DNA of 64,000 bases from Stackebrandtia albiflava (GTDB lineage: Bacteria > Actinomycetota > Actinomycetes > Mycobacteriales > Micromonosporaceae): NCBI RefSeq assembly GCF_007994225.1, contig NZ_VLLL01000006.1, positions 806,001-870,000 on the forward strand, in the 5' to 3' direction. A model generated the notes under the pieces. The model did no database searches and was not told the origin of the DNA. It saw only the letters and a list, made by a program, of their open reading frames with translations. A program made the position numbers and the translations under genes. Position 1 is the stretch's first letter. Each line of letters starts with the position of its first letter. Of the stretch, positions 31,411-39,533 are shown one piece after another.

Positions 31411-32916
31411 GTGGAGCAACTCGACGCGGTCGATCCCGAACGGATCGGCGACTACCGGATATTCGGCCGGCTGGGAAGCGGCGGCATGGGCACCGTCTAC
31501 CTCGGTCTGGCGCCCGATCGCCGGCAGGTCGCCGTCAAGACGCTGCGTTCCCCGATCCCGGCGACACCCTCGGCCGACCGCCGGCGCTTCCACCGCGAAG
31601 CCGAGGCACTGTCCAGGATAGACAACCCGTACCTGGTGCGGATTCTGGACGCCGACACCACCGGCGACCCGCCGTGGATCGCCATGGAGTACCTCAAGGG
31701 CGACACCCTGTCACGGTACGTCGGGCAGCAGGGCCCCCTCACGGAACAGGCGCTGGGCACCCTCGCACTGTGCCTGTCGGAGGCGCTGACGACCCTCCAC
31801 GAGCACGGCATCCTGCACCGCGACCTCAAACCCGACAACGTCATGCTCACCGACGACGGCGCGATCGTCATCGACCTCGGCATCACACTGCTCGACGAAT
31901 CGACCAGGTACACCAGCGTCGGCGTCGTCGTGGGAGTGCCGGCCTACCTCCCGCCCGAAGTGTGGCGGGGCCACCCGGCCGGACCGGCCGGCGACGTGTT
32001 CGCGATGGGCGCCGTCCTGCATTGCGCCGCCACCGGCCGGAGCCTGCTGGGTGAGGGCACCCACGGCGAACTGGCCGCCCGCGGCGCCGGCGGAACCTAC
32101 GACCTCTCCGGGCTGCCCCGCCCGTGGGCCGCGATCGTCACCGAGTGCGTAGCCACCGACCCGGCCCGCCGCCCCTCCGCCGCCGACATGTTCGACCGGT
32201 TCACCGAGCGGATGGGCGTGGCACCGCCGTCGCCGGGATGGTGGCGGCGACACCGTGACGCGCCGTCGTCACCCGTCGATCCGGCAGCCATCACCACCGT
32301 GCTGCCGCGGCCACCACGACGGCGCCGCACGATGATCACCGCCGTAGCCGCCGCCTGCGTCCTGTCGCTGATGGCGGCCGGGATCACGGCGTGGCGGCCG
32401 TGGCCGACGGACGCGGCGTCGTTCATCACGGGAGCCGGCCCCTCCCCGTCGCCCGACGACACCGCCGCGCCGACGGATTCCGGCGAGGTGCAACTGCACA
32501 ACGTCGCCACCGGACTGTGCCTGTACGGCGACGCCCTCGGCGGGCACGACGACGGCGAGTACGGGGCCGTGCTGACCCGCCAGTGCGACCCCGACAGCGG
32601 CGACGCCTTCCTGTGGGAGCGCACGGACCTCGGTCAGTACCGCAACGTGGAGACCGGGCTCTGCCTCGCCGACAAGGTCGACATGGAACCGGCCGTCACG
32701 TTGCCCTGCGACAAGACCCACGAAAACCAGTTCTGGCGCGAATACCGGGATCCCGACCTCAAACTGAAGAACGACAAGACCGGGCTGTGCCTGCACAGCC
32801 GCAACATGGCCGGCGACGACGGCGCCGTGTACGGCGAGGTCAAGACCAAGGAATGCGTCACGGACGGCGAATACCAGAGCTGGGAACCACACGAGGTCGC
32901 CACCCGGACACCGTGA
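31411..32916 (+). CDS. Receptor-type Ser/Thr protein kinase with lectin-like extracellular domain
   Basis: A 501-residue membrane kinase. The cytoplasmic kinase domain (residues about 13-265) has glycine loop GRLGSGGMGTVYLG, K43 (VAVKTL), catalytic HRDLKPDN (D138) and a DLG magnesium motif (D155) in place of DFG. PPE stands for APE. A single membrane helix lies at about 308-328. The extracytoplasmic C-terminus (about 355-495) has three similar Cys-containing units (NVATGLCLYG, NVETGLCLAD, NDKTGLCLHS) like ricin-type beta-trefoil repeats, suggesting it senses carbohydrate or cell-wall fragments. The GTG start has an AGGAG site 8 bp upstream. It is likely co-transcribed with the NB-ARC gene. 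Confidence 0.9.
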   Translation: MEQLDAVDPERIGDYRIFGRLGSGGMGTVYLGLAPDRRQVAVKTLRSPIPATPSADRRRFHREAEALSRIDNPYLVRILDADTTGDPPWIAMEYLKGDTLSRYVGQQGPLTEQALGTLALCLSEALTTLHEHGILHRDLKPDNVMLTDDGAIVIDLGITLLDESTRYTSVGVVVGVPAYLPPEVWRGHPAGPAGDVFAMGAVLHCAATGRSLLGEGTHGELAARGAGGTYDLSGLPRPWAAIVTECVATDPARRPSAADMFDRFTERMGVAPPSPGWWRRHRDAPSSPVDPAAITTVLPRPPRRRRTMITAVAAACVLSLMAAGITAWRPWPTDAASFITGAGPSPSPDDTAAPTDSGEVQLHNVATGLCLYGDALGGHDDGEYGAVLTRQCDPDSGDAFLWERTDLGQYRNVETGLCLADKVDMEPAVTLPCDKTHENQFWREYRDPDLKLKNDKTGLCLHSRNMAGDDGAVYGEVKTKECVTDGEYQSWEPHEVATRTP

Positions 32917-32971
32917 CCGGCGCGGTACCGCCTATCGGCGGCGAGAGGTGTGAGCGCGAGTCTCGGTGAGA

Positions 32972-32995
32972 GACTCTCGGCGGTATCAGACGACC
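32972..32995. repeat. Dispersed 24-bp exact repeat, copy 2, next to a hairpin
   Basis: Identical to 24718-24741. It is immediately preceded and overlapped by a hairpin (GAGTCTC at 32958-32964 pairing with GAGACTC at 32970-32976, 5-nt loop), located 42 bp after the kinase stop, where it may help terminate transcription. The other copy has no such hairpin. Confidence 0.75.
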
Positions 32996-33147
32996 TCGGC
33001 AAGCCCCATGTTGTCGGAATGGTCTGCGATGCGCAGAAACACCCCGAACGGCTGGCGACCGACGATCTCGGCCCTGAGCCGCGCATCGATGGGCAAGGCG
33101 GGACGGTGTCCTCCCCAGACCGGCACCGATTCGGCGAGTCCCGCCAC
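32986..33147 (-). CDS. Short S1-like protein or remnant
   Basis: A leftward frame of 53 codons from GTG 33147. It reads ALPIDARLRAEIVGRQPFGVFLRI then NMGLAEVV. The G-x-Q-P-F-G-V-F stretch is typical of the first two strands of an S1/OB fold. There is no good ribosome site, and its stop codon lies inside the 24-bp repeat. It may be the truncated end of a formerly longer gene. It lies in the otherwise gene-free stretch 32917-33252. Confidence 0.35.
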   Translation of the reverse strand: MAGLAESVPVWGGHRPALPIDARLRAEIVGRQPFGVFLRIADHSDNMGLAEVV

Positions 33148-33252
33148 GAGTAGCCGTCCGCAAGAAGACCTCCAGCGACGACCGGCCACCCTACCCACCG
33201 GCCCTCACACCGACCGAGACAAGATCTGGGGGAGAAGCAGAGGAATGGTGAT

Positions 33253-33714
33253 ATGGCAACGGATGTGACCGATTCGCCGGAACCGAACGAGGCGCTGGCA
33301 CCGTTGGTCGGTAGGGCCCCTTGGCGGGTTCGGCTCGGGCATGGCAGTTTCGTCACGTTCGACTTCGGAGCGAGGGTGACGTCGGAGGGACACGTTCGCG
33401 GAGAATGGCATCTGTGGACCTGCGTGTCGGCTTGGCGGCTCGACTCGACGGTCGGCATCGTGGCCGGGTCGGAGGACGGGCGGGAGGACATGGCGCAGGC
33501 GTTGGCGACTCTGGAAGGTACGGTGCTGGAGAGCGCAGAGGTCGTGAACAACGGCATGGACCTCAACCTGTACTTCCCGGGGGCCGTGTTCCGTGTGTTC
33601 CCGGTGACCGGCCGGGAGTATGAGCACTGGATGCTCTACGAGCCGTCCGGATGGGTACTGGTTGCCGGGCCGGGATCGAGCTGGCACCGTGAACGGGCTG
33701 ATGGCGGAGGGTGA
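33253..33714 (+). CDS. Hypothetical cytoplasmic protein
   Basis: A 153-residue protein rich in beta strands and tryptophan: VRLGHGSFVTFDFGAR, GEWHLWTCVSAWRLD, LNLYFPGAVFRVFPVTG and HWMLYEPSGWVLVAGPG. No signal peptide. A GAGAAGCAGAGGA ribosome site precedes the ATG. This small beta-rich, Trp-rich layout recalls immunity-type proteins found alone in actinomycete genomes, but no family could be named. It stands alone between the kinase region and the tRNA gene, with no gene seen from 33715 to 33963. Confidence 0.65.
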   Translation: MATDVTDSPEPNEALAPLVGRAPWRVRLGHGSFVTFDFGARVTSEGHVRGEWHLWTCVSAWRLDSTVGIVAGSEDGREDMAQALATLEGTVLESAEVVNNGMDLNLYFPGAVFRVFPVTGREYEHWMLYEPSGWVLVAGPGSSWHRERADGGG

Positions 33715-33963
33715 AACCCAGGAGGCGTCAGGAGGCCACAACGCCGCCCTCACCGCTTCGTCCCGAACTTCTACCGGCGGACAACACCAGTGGACGCGAT
33801 CGCGCCGACAACCGGGAACCACCGAACCGGGAAGGCACGGTGCGCCTCTGGTACCGCCGCAGCCGGGGACATGACAGCCGAGCATCGTACGACTCCGGGC
33901 CGATCCATGCCAGGCCGTGGCCCTGACGAACGGTTGGCACGAGCCGGAGCCGACGGGAACATC

Positions 33964-34003
33964 AAAAGGGCCACCGACCTGTTTAGCAGGTCGACGGCCC
34001 TTT
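33964..34003 (-). terminator. Intrinsic terminator downstream of tRNA-Ala
   Basis: Read leftward, GGGCC-GTC-GACCTG pairs with CAGGTC-GGT-GGCCC around a 5-base loop and is followed by TTTT. It sits 8 bp past the 3' end of the tRNA. It is palindromic enough, with flanking A and T runs, to act in both directions. Confidence 0.8.
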
Positions 34004-34010
34004 GCTCGGG

Positions 34011-34083
34011 TGGAGCTGAGGGGACTCGAACCCCTGACCCCCACACTGCCAGTGTGGTGCGCTACCAGCTGCGCCACAGCCCC
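34011..34083 (-). tRNA. tRNA-Ala (anticodon GGC)
   Basis: Read leftward, the 73 bases fold into a cloverleaf. The acceptor GGGGCTG pairs with CAGCTCC (one G-U), with discriminator A at 34011. The D-arm is GCGC...GCGC, and the anticodon stem CCACA/TGTGG encloses loop CTGGCAG, giving anticodon GGC. The T-arm AGGGG/CCCCT has loop TTCGAGT. CCA is not encoded. It reads GCC, and GCU by wobble. Confidence 0.95.
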
Positions 34084-34163
34084 GAGAGTGCTGACGTCGT
34101 TGACGACCGGATCAGTTTACATACGCCGCGGGGCCGTCGCCAACCGGGTTCTTTCCGAGTGCG

Positions 34164-35183
34164 GTGAATGCCGGAGGCGACCCGGCACCCGACGCCACGT
34201 ACGGTGACCCGGTGCTGGATCTCGACCGCCCGGTGACCGACCGGCTGCTGCTGCGCACGGTGCCCGGGGCCGTGGACTACCTGGCGGAGGAACTGCGCGA
34301 ACTGCCCACGGCCGGGATCGTCGGTCGCCGCCACGACGGGGTGGTGATCGAGTTCGCCGGTCCGTTGCGTGACCTGGCCGCCAACCGCTACTACACCACC
34401 TTGGCGGTGTTGACCGCCGATGACGCCGGCATCGCCCGGTCCCGGGAGTCGGGCGCGTTGGCGGCGGTACCGGAGCCGCCGAGGTTCCGGGTCGGGCGGC
34501 TGGGGGAGCGGCGTTGGCCGCTGCGTGACCGGCTCACCGCCTCGGGCTGGCGCAACGCGCCGGGCGACTGGGACGTCAACTTCGAGCCCGATCCGGAGGG
34601 CACGGCCGCCGAACTCGGCGGCATGTACTGGACGAGCCGGTTCGGGGAACTCGTGCGGGCACCCGCCTCCACCACGCCGGTCATCGCCACCGTCATGCTG
34701 CGGTTGGCCAAGGTGCAGGAGGGGCAACGGGTGCTCGACCCGTTCTGCGGCGCCGGGACGTTGCTCGTCGAGGCCGCCCGAGGCGGCGCCGGGCGGTTGC
34801 TCGGTGCCGATCACGACCGCCGCTGGGTGCGCTCCACCCGGGAGAACCTGGCCGGCGCGCACCCGCCGGTGACCCTGTGGCGGGGCGATGCCCGTGCCCT
34901 CCCGCTTCCGGACGACCACGTGGACCGGGTGGTCGCGAACCTGCCGTTCGGGAAGCGGGTCGGTTCCCATCGCGGCAACACGACCCTGTACCCGGCGGCG
35001 CTGGCCGAGATCGCGCGGGTCCTCACCCGGACCGGGCGCGCGGTGCTGTTGACCGAGGACAAGCGGCTGTTCACCGAGACTGTGCAGCGCACCAGGGGCG
35101 TCAGGATCGTCAAGCAGATCACCTTCACCACCGGCGGCGCGCACCCCAGCGCCTACGTCGTCACCACGCGAAGGGGCCGGTGA
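34164..35183 (+). CDS. THUMP-type RNA methyltransferase (Trm14/RlmL-like)
   Basis: A protein of up to 339 residues. The N-terminal region (about 17-150) is THUMP-like. The C-terminal Rossmann methyltransferase has SAM motif I LDPFCGAGTLLVEAARGG, an acidic LGADHD at the end of strand 2 and catalytic motif IV NLPFGKR. N-[LP]-P-[FY]-G motifs belong to N2-guanine or N6-adenine RNA methyltransferases. The protein is likely to modify guanine N2 in tRNA or rRNA. Starts GTG 34164 and GTG 34212 (before LDLDRPVTDRLLL) are both possible, and no strong ribosome site decides. It is divergent from tRNA-Ala. Confidence 0.85.
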   Translation: MNAGGDPAPDATYGDPVLDLDRPVTDRLLLRTVPGAVDYLAEELRELPTAGIVGRRHDGVVIEFAGPLRDLAANRYYTTLAVLTADDAGIARSRESGALAAVPEPPRFRVGRLGERRWPLRDRLTASGWRNAPGDWDVNFEPDPEGTAAELGGMYWTSRFGELVRAPASTTPVIATVMLRLAKVQEGQRVLDPFCGAGTLLVEAARGGAGRLLGADHDRRWVRSTRENLAGAHPPVTLWRGDARALPLPDDHVDRVVANLPFGKRVGSHRGNTTLYPAALAEIARVLTRTGRAVLLTEDKRLFTETVQRTRGVRIVKQITFTTGGAHPSAYVVTTRRGR

Positions 35184-35298
35184 ACCTGAAGCCCCGCTGA
35201 ATAACCCCTTGACCACTCGGTCGCCACCCGGTGACACTTCGTATCAGGGCCGGCCCGCCCCCGGTCGGGGTGGGGCGTGACAGTGTCACGTCGCGCCG

Positions 35299-36423
35299 TC
35301 AATCCGGCCCCGGGCCGCGGTGCTCACCGGCCAGGCCGTGCTGGACCGCCCACAACGCCGCCTCGGTACGGGACGCGGTGCCGGTCTTGCGCAACAGGTT
35401 GGACACGTGGACCGTGACGGTCCGGACCGAGATGTCCAATGCCCGGGCCACCTGCCGATTGGTCATCCCGGCCGCGAGGCACGACAACACCTCCCGTTCC
35501 CGCCCGGTCAGATCGCCGATCGTCCTCAGTGTCTCGGAGAGCCGGGCCGCCTCCGGCTCCCCGGCGGCGGCCCGCACCGCCGACTCCGCGTCCTCCGGCC
35601 GCCCCAGCCGCAGCAGTGTCTGCGCCAACACGAGCTGGGTCGCCGCGCCGTCGGTCTCGGACGGCGGCGGTCCGGCCAGACACTCCTCGATGAGCCGCCG
35701 CGCCGCCGCGGCCTCTCCCGCCGCGAGCAGCCCCGCCGCCCCGTGCAACGCCGCGACCGCCGCCTCCTCGTGGCGACCGATGGCGTGGGCGTACCTCGCC
35801 CACACCGCCTCCGTCCCCGCCACCGTGGCGGCGTCGACCGGCGGCACCGTGAGCCGGACCGCGTCGGTGAGCCGGTCCAGCAACGCCGTCTGCGCGGCCG
35901 GGCTCGGCCCGGAGGCCGCCGGTCGCGTCGCGATGAAGAGCATGACCGGCAGCCCCTCGGTGGTCGTGAGACGTTCGACCAGCGCCACGCTCGCCGGATC
36001 CAACGCCGGGAAGTCCTCCACGACGACGACCCCCGGATCCCCGCCGACGAGATGGCGGACGACCTCCGTCGCGGCCCGCAGCAGACTCGTCGGCTCCATC
36101 CGGCGGGGCGGCGCGTCGCGGCTCTGCGTCAACCAGGCCAGGGTGTCGGCCGCGACCGGCAGCCCCGAGACGTCCCGCCGCCGCAACGCCGTCGCCAGCC
36201 AGTCGTACGGGGCCGGCCCGGGACGGCCCGCGTGACCGATCAGGACGACTCCGGGCGCGGGCGTGAGCCCCGCGACGGCCTCGGCGATCAACCGGCTCTT
36301 CCCCGCCCCCGGGGGGCCGGTCAGGACGACCGTCTGCGGCCGCGTGCCTGTCCGCGCCTGCCGCCATACCTCGCCGATCGTCTCCAGCTCCCGGGTGCGG
36401 CCCGTGAACGCCCTCGACGACAC
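35299..36423 (-). CDS. LuxR-family ATPase regulator (short LAL-like)
   Basis: A 374-residue regulator. It has an N-terminal AAA/STAND ATPase with Walker A VVLTGPPGAGKSRLI (residues about 32-46) and Walker B VVVVEDF. A short helical region follows, and then a C-terminal LuxR HTH (about 312-368) reading LTGREREVLSCLAAGMTNRQ then VARALDISVRTVTVHVSNLL. It is much shorter than typical LAL regulators (about 900 residues) because most of the TPR-like middle is missing. Targets are unknown. It is divergent from the PP2C phosphatase gene across 73 bp. Confidence 0.9.
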   Translation of the reverse strand: MSSRAFTGRTRELETIGEVWRQARTGTRPQTVVLTGPPGAGKSRLIAEAVAGLTPAPGVVLIGHAGRPGPAPYDWLATALRRRDVSGLPVAADTLAWLTQSRDAPPRRMEPTSLLRAATEVVRHLVGGDPGVVVVEDFPALDPASVALVERLTTTEGLPVMLFIATRPAASGPSPAAQTALLDRLTDAVRLTVPPVDAATVAGTEAVWARYAHAIGRHEEAAVAALHGAAGLLAAGEAAAARRLIEECLAGPPPSETDGAATQLVLAQTLLRLGRPEDAESAVRAAAGEPEAARLSETLRTIGDLTGREREVLSCLAAGMTNRQVARALDISVRTVTVHVSNLLRKTGTASRTEAALWAVQHGLAGEHRGPGPD

Positions 36424-36496
36424 GTCCCACCCTTCCGTGCGCTACGCACAACTACGTATGGACACCGGCTTTCGGCACCTGGCATGCTTCCTAAGT

Positions 36497-37252
36497 ATGG
36501 TTACCCTGCGAATCGCCGCGTCCAGCCACCCGGGACTGATCCGGGAGCACAACGAGGACGCCTACGTGGCGGGGAGGCGGTTGGTCGCGGTCGCGGACGG
36601 AGTCGGGGGAGAGGCCGCGGGTGAGGTGGCCTCGGCGTTGACGGCGTCCGCCCTGGAACCCCTCAACAAGGGGAGGCCGCCGCGTGAGCCGATGGAGGTG
36701 TTGCGGGCCGCGATCGAGGAGGCCAGCCGCGACATCAAACGGTCGATCGTCAACAATCCCGAGCAGCACGGCATGGCCACGACCGTGACGGCCTTGCTGT
36801 TCGCGAACGAGTCGGTGACGATCGCGCACGTGGGGGATTCGCGGGCCTACCTGCTGCGGGACGGTGAGATGAGCCAGCTCACCAGGGACGACACCTACGT
36901 GCAGGTGCTCATTGAGCAGGGCAGTCTCACCGAGAACGAGATAAGCAGTCACCCGTACCGGTCGATGGTGACGCGGGTGGTGTCGGGGCAACCGGTGGAG
37001 GCGAAGCTCAGCACCCGCCCGGTGCAGGTGGGCGACCGGTACCTGATCTGCAGTGACGGCCTCCCCGACGCCACCGATGCGGACGACATCGCGGCGGCGC
37101 TCCGCGACGGCGGTGAGCCGCAGGGGTGTGTGGACCGGCTGATGGAACTGGCGATGGCGGGCGGCGCACCCGACAACGTGACCGTGATCGTCGCCGACGT
37201 CGTCGATTCCGGACGGAGACGGGGCATTCGCGGATTGCTACGCCGAGGATAG
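36497..37252 (+). CDS. PP2C-family Ser/Thr protein phosphatase
   Basis: A 251-residue single-domain PP2C (PstP/Stp-type without membrane anchor). Metal- and phosphate-binding motifs are HNEDAYV, VADGVGGEAAGE, GMATTVTAL, HVGDSRAYLLRDG, LICSDGLPDA and GAPDNVTVIVADV, in canonical order. It should dephosphorylate Ser/Thr-phosphoproteins and oppose kinases such as that at 31411. The ATG at 36497 immediately precedes the conserved domain. There is no ribosome site, and a CATGCT -10-like element sits 8 bp upstream, so the transcript may be leaderless. Confidence 0.93.
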   Translation: MVTLRIAASSHPGLIREHNEDAYVAGRRLVAVADGVGGEAAGEVASALTASALEPLNKGRPPREPMEVLRAAIEEASRDIKRSIVNNPEQHGMATTVTALLFANESVTIAHVGDSRAYLLRDGEMSQLTRDDTYVQVLIEQGSLTENEISSHPYRSMVTRVVSGQPVEAKLSTRPVQVGDRYLICSDGLPDATDADDIAAALRDGGEPQGCVDRLMELAMAGGAPDNVTVIVADVVDSGRRRGIRGLLRRG

Positions 37253-37440
37253 TTGCGATCGGTGGGAACCGATCAGGCATGATGGTGCGTCTAGAGAGTG
37301 TCCGGCACCGATCGGTGGGCACCTGCTTGGATCCTCGGCACAGTAGGTGACGGCGAGTACCGGTACCGGGCGCTTGACAAGCCCTTTCCGCTGCTGGAAC
37401 ATCGACGACCCACTGCCCCGCCCAGCCCAAGGAGTGTCGC

Positions 37441-39087
37441 GTGAGACGCGCACTGTCCGCCGCGGCCGTCATCGCCCTAATGTCGGCCGTGTTCAGCATC
37501 CCCTCAGCCGCCCAGGCCCACCACGACGTCCCCGAGGAGTTCGGTTCCGACTGGGACGACCCGCGTACGGCGGTGGCGCCCGTCGAGACCCCCGACACCG
37601 AGTCCTGCGAGGTCGGGATCGTCTCGCACGCCTTCGACGACTTCACGCCCTACGAGAGCACCTACACGCCGCCCACCGAGTGCGGCGACGACTGGTCGAA
37701 GATCGTGCTGCGCCTGGACGGTGCGGTGGAGGGCAGGCAGTACGACCGGCTCGGCAGCCTGTCCATCGGCGGCGTCCCGGTGTTCAAGACCTCCACGCCG
37801 CAGCCGTCACCCGAGGGCATCGAGTGGTCGGTGGAGGCGGACCTGACCCGGTACGCGGGACTGCTCGACAGCCCGCAGCCGGTCCGGATGGAACTGGGCA
37901 ACGTCGTCGACGACGTGCACACCGGCGTCCTGGACGTCGACGTGACGCTGGTCTTCTACGCCTCCGACGAGGACAACCCGGCGGCCGAGGTCGCGGACCT
38001 CGTACTGCCGCTGGCGGAGCAGGACGAGTCCGGTACCGGCCTGACCGGTGAACTGGAGGTGCCCCGCAACTCGGAGCGGCTGCTGGCCGACGTCTACGCG
38101 ACCGGTTCCGGTGGCGGCTGCGAGGAGTTCTGGTACCTGACGGCGCCCGCCGACGCGGGGTACTCCTGCACCTCGGCCGACGGCCCGTACCGGGAGGTAC
38201 AGGTCCTCATCGACGGCGAGGTCGCGGGGATCGCGGCGCCCTACCCGCACGTGTACACGGGCGGCTGGTCGAACCCGTTCCTGTGGTACACGCTCCCGGC
38301 GCCGCGCGCGTTCCACATCCAGCCGATCACCTACGATCTGACGCCTTACCTGGGGCGGCTCAACGACGGTGAGGCGCACGAGGTGTCGGTGCGGGTGCTG
38401 GGACTGGACGAGGGGATCACGGGCTGGTCGACGCCCGTCGGGTTCCGGGTCTGGCAGGACGCGGCCAGCGAGGTCGTGGAGGGCGGTGTACTGAGCACCC
38501 AGACCACGGCGCTGTCCAACGACTCGCGGGTCGAGGTGACGGACGGCGAGACGGAGGTCGTGACCGACGCCGGGCACCGTCACACCGTCACCGGTTGGCT
38601 GAACACCTCGCGGGGCCGCGTCATGACGACGGTGGACCGCGTGGTGGGGCACCACTCCCGGCACGTGTTCGGGCCGGAGGAGAACCCCGACGCCCTGGCG
38701 GGCGAGTGGTTCGACGTGGAGACCCGCACGGTGCTGAACGGCCGTTCGGGGGCGGAGGTTCGCAAGGTGGAGCGGACGTACGGCATCGACGGCCGGATCA
38801 GTGTGGACGCCGACGGCAGGTTGACCACCGAGATCGAGTTGACCGACGAACTGTCCACACTGGTGTCTTCGGCGCACCGCACCGTCAGCGGCGGGAGCGT
38901 CCGGGACCACTACACCGGTGAGGCGTCGTGGGACCTTTACGCACCTCGGCCGGACCGGCACGCGGTCGGCGTGTCCACGCACCGGTACACGGTGCTGTCG
39001 GGAACCGGTATGGGGAACGAGGAGTGTTACGACAGGCAGTTGCGCACCCGCAACGGGTTCGTCGTGTCGGATCGGCGTCGCTGCTGA
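37441..39087 (+). CDS. Secreted PNGase A-like peptide:N-glycosidase family protein
   Basis: A 548-residue protein with a signal peptide (residues 1-26, cleavage near SAAQAHH). The body resembles peptide-N4-(N-acetyl-beta-glucosaminyl)asparagine amidase A. It has GGCEEFWYLTAPADAGYSC in the second domain, PHVYTGGWSNPFLWYTLPAP and ITYDLTPYLGRLNDGEAHEV, and ends in a Cys-containing segment. Family members release N-glycans from glycopeptides. They are known from plants and some bacteria, and actinomycete members are little studied. GTG start, with AAGGAG site 8 bp upstream. It is monocistronic, with Cys pairs suggesting extracellular disulfides. Confidence 0.8.
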   Translation: MRRALSAAAVIALMSAVFSIPSAAQAHHDVPEEFGSDWDDPRTAVAPVETPDTESCEVGIVSHAFDDFTPYESTYTPPTECGDDWSKIVLRLDGAVEGRQYDRLGSLSIGGVPVFKTSTPQPSPEGIEWSVEADLTRYAGLLDSPQPVRMELGNVVDDVHTGVLDVDVTLVFYASDEDNPAAEVADLVLPLAEQDESGTGLTGELEVPRNSERLLADVYATGSGGGCEEFWYLTAPADAGYSCTSADGPYREVQVLIDGEVAGIAAPYPHVYTGGWSNPFLWYTLPAPRAFHIQPITYDLTPYLGRLNDGEAHEVSVRVLGLDEGITGWSTPVGFRVWQDAASEVVEGGVLSTQTTALSNDSRVEVTDGETEVVTDAGHRHTVTGWLNTSRGRVMTTVDRVVGHHSRHVFGPEENPDALAGEWFDVETRTVLNGRSGAEVRKVERTYGIDGRISVDADGRLTTEIELTDELSTLVSSAHRTVSGGSVRDHYTGEASWDLYAPRPDRHAVGVSTHRYTVLSGTGMGNEECYDRQLRTRNGFVVSDRRRC

Positions 39088-39533
39088 GCGGCGCCGGCGG
39101 CGGGCCGGTCCGGGCGCGGGTGGATCACGGTCTCCGGGGTACCGCGGCGCATCGGGCACCCGGTGCGGCGGCGCGGGTCGCACGGTGGCCGGTGCGTGAT
39201 GCGGGATCGTGGCGGGAGTGGGAGTTCCCTCCCGGCGACGGGGCGTGGATGCCGTGCGGCCGACCATGGTTCCGTCCGGTGGTCTGGCGGCGGCACTGTA
39301 CGTCCCCACCCCGACCGGGGGCAAGCCACCCCGGAATGCGAAGTGTGACGAATCGGGTGATTCGGTGTCAACCGGTTATTCAGCGTGGCTTCAGGCGACG
39401 GCACCCGGCACGAGGTGCTGGCCGCGCGGACGCCTCCGAGCCGGCGCGCCGCGGCCCCGCTGACCACCCGGCCGCGGCGCCGGCGGGTCGTGCCGAAGCC
39501 GCTCGGTCGTCGTAGGGGCCGGGCGCCCCGGTG
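39088..39533. other. Intergenic region between convergent genes, no gene seen
   Basis: About 445 bp between the converging PNGase A-like and Ppx/GppA genes. Only short Arg/Gly-rich chance frames are present. A small perfect hairpin (CGAATC-GGGT-GATTCG, 39349-39364) could contribute to termination. Otherwise nothing recognisable. Confidence 0.4.

Noticed and set aside
33964-34083. Integration (att) site at tRNA-Ala
   Set aside because: No integrase gene and no second copy of the tRNA 3' end were found in the window. The repeat beside it is better explained as the tRNA terminator.
37807-39324. 505-codon leftward frame opposite the PNGase A-like gene
   Set aside because: No motifs. The + strand gene has a signal peptide, family segments and a ribosome site.
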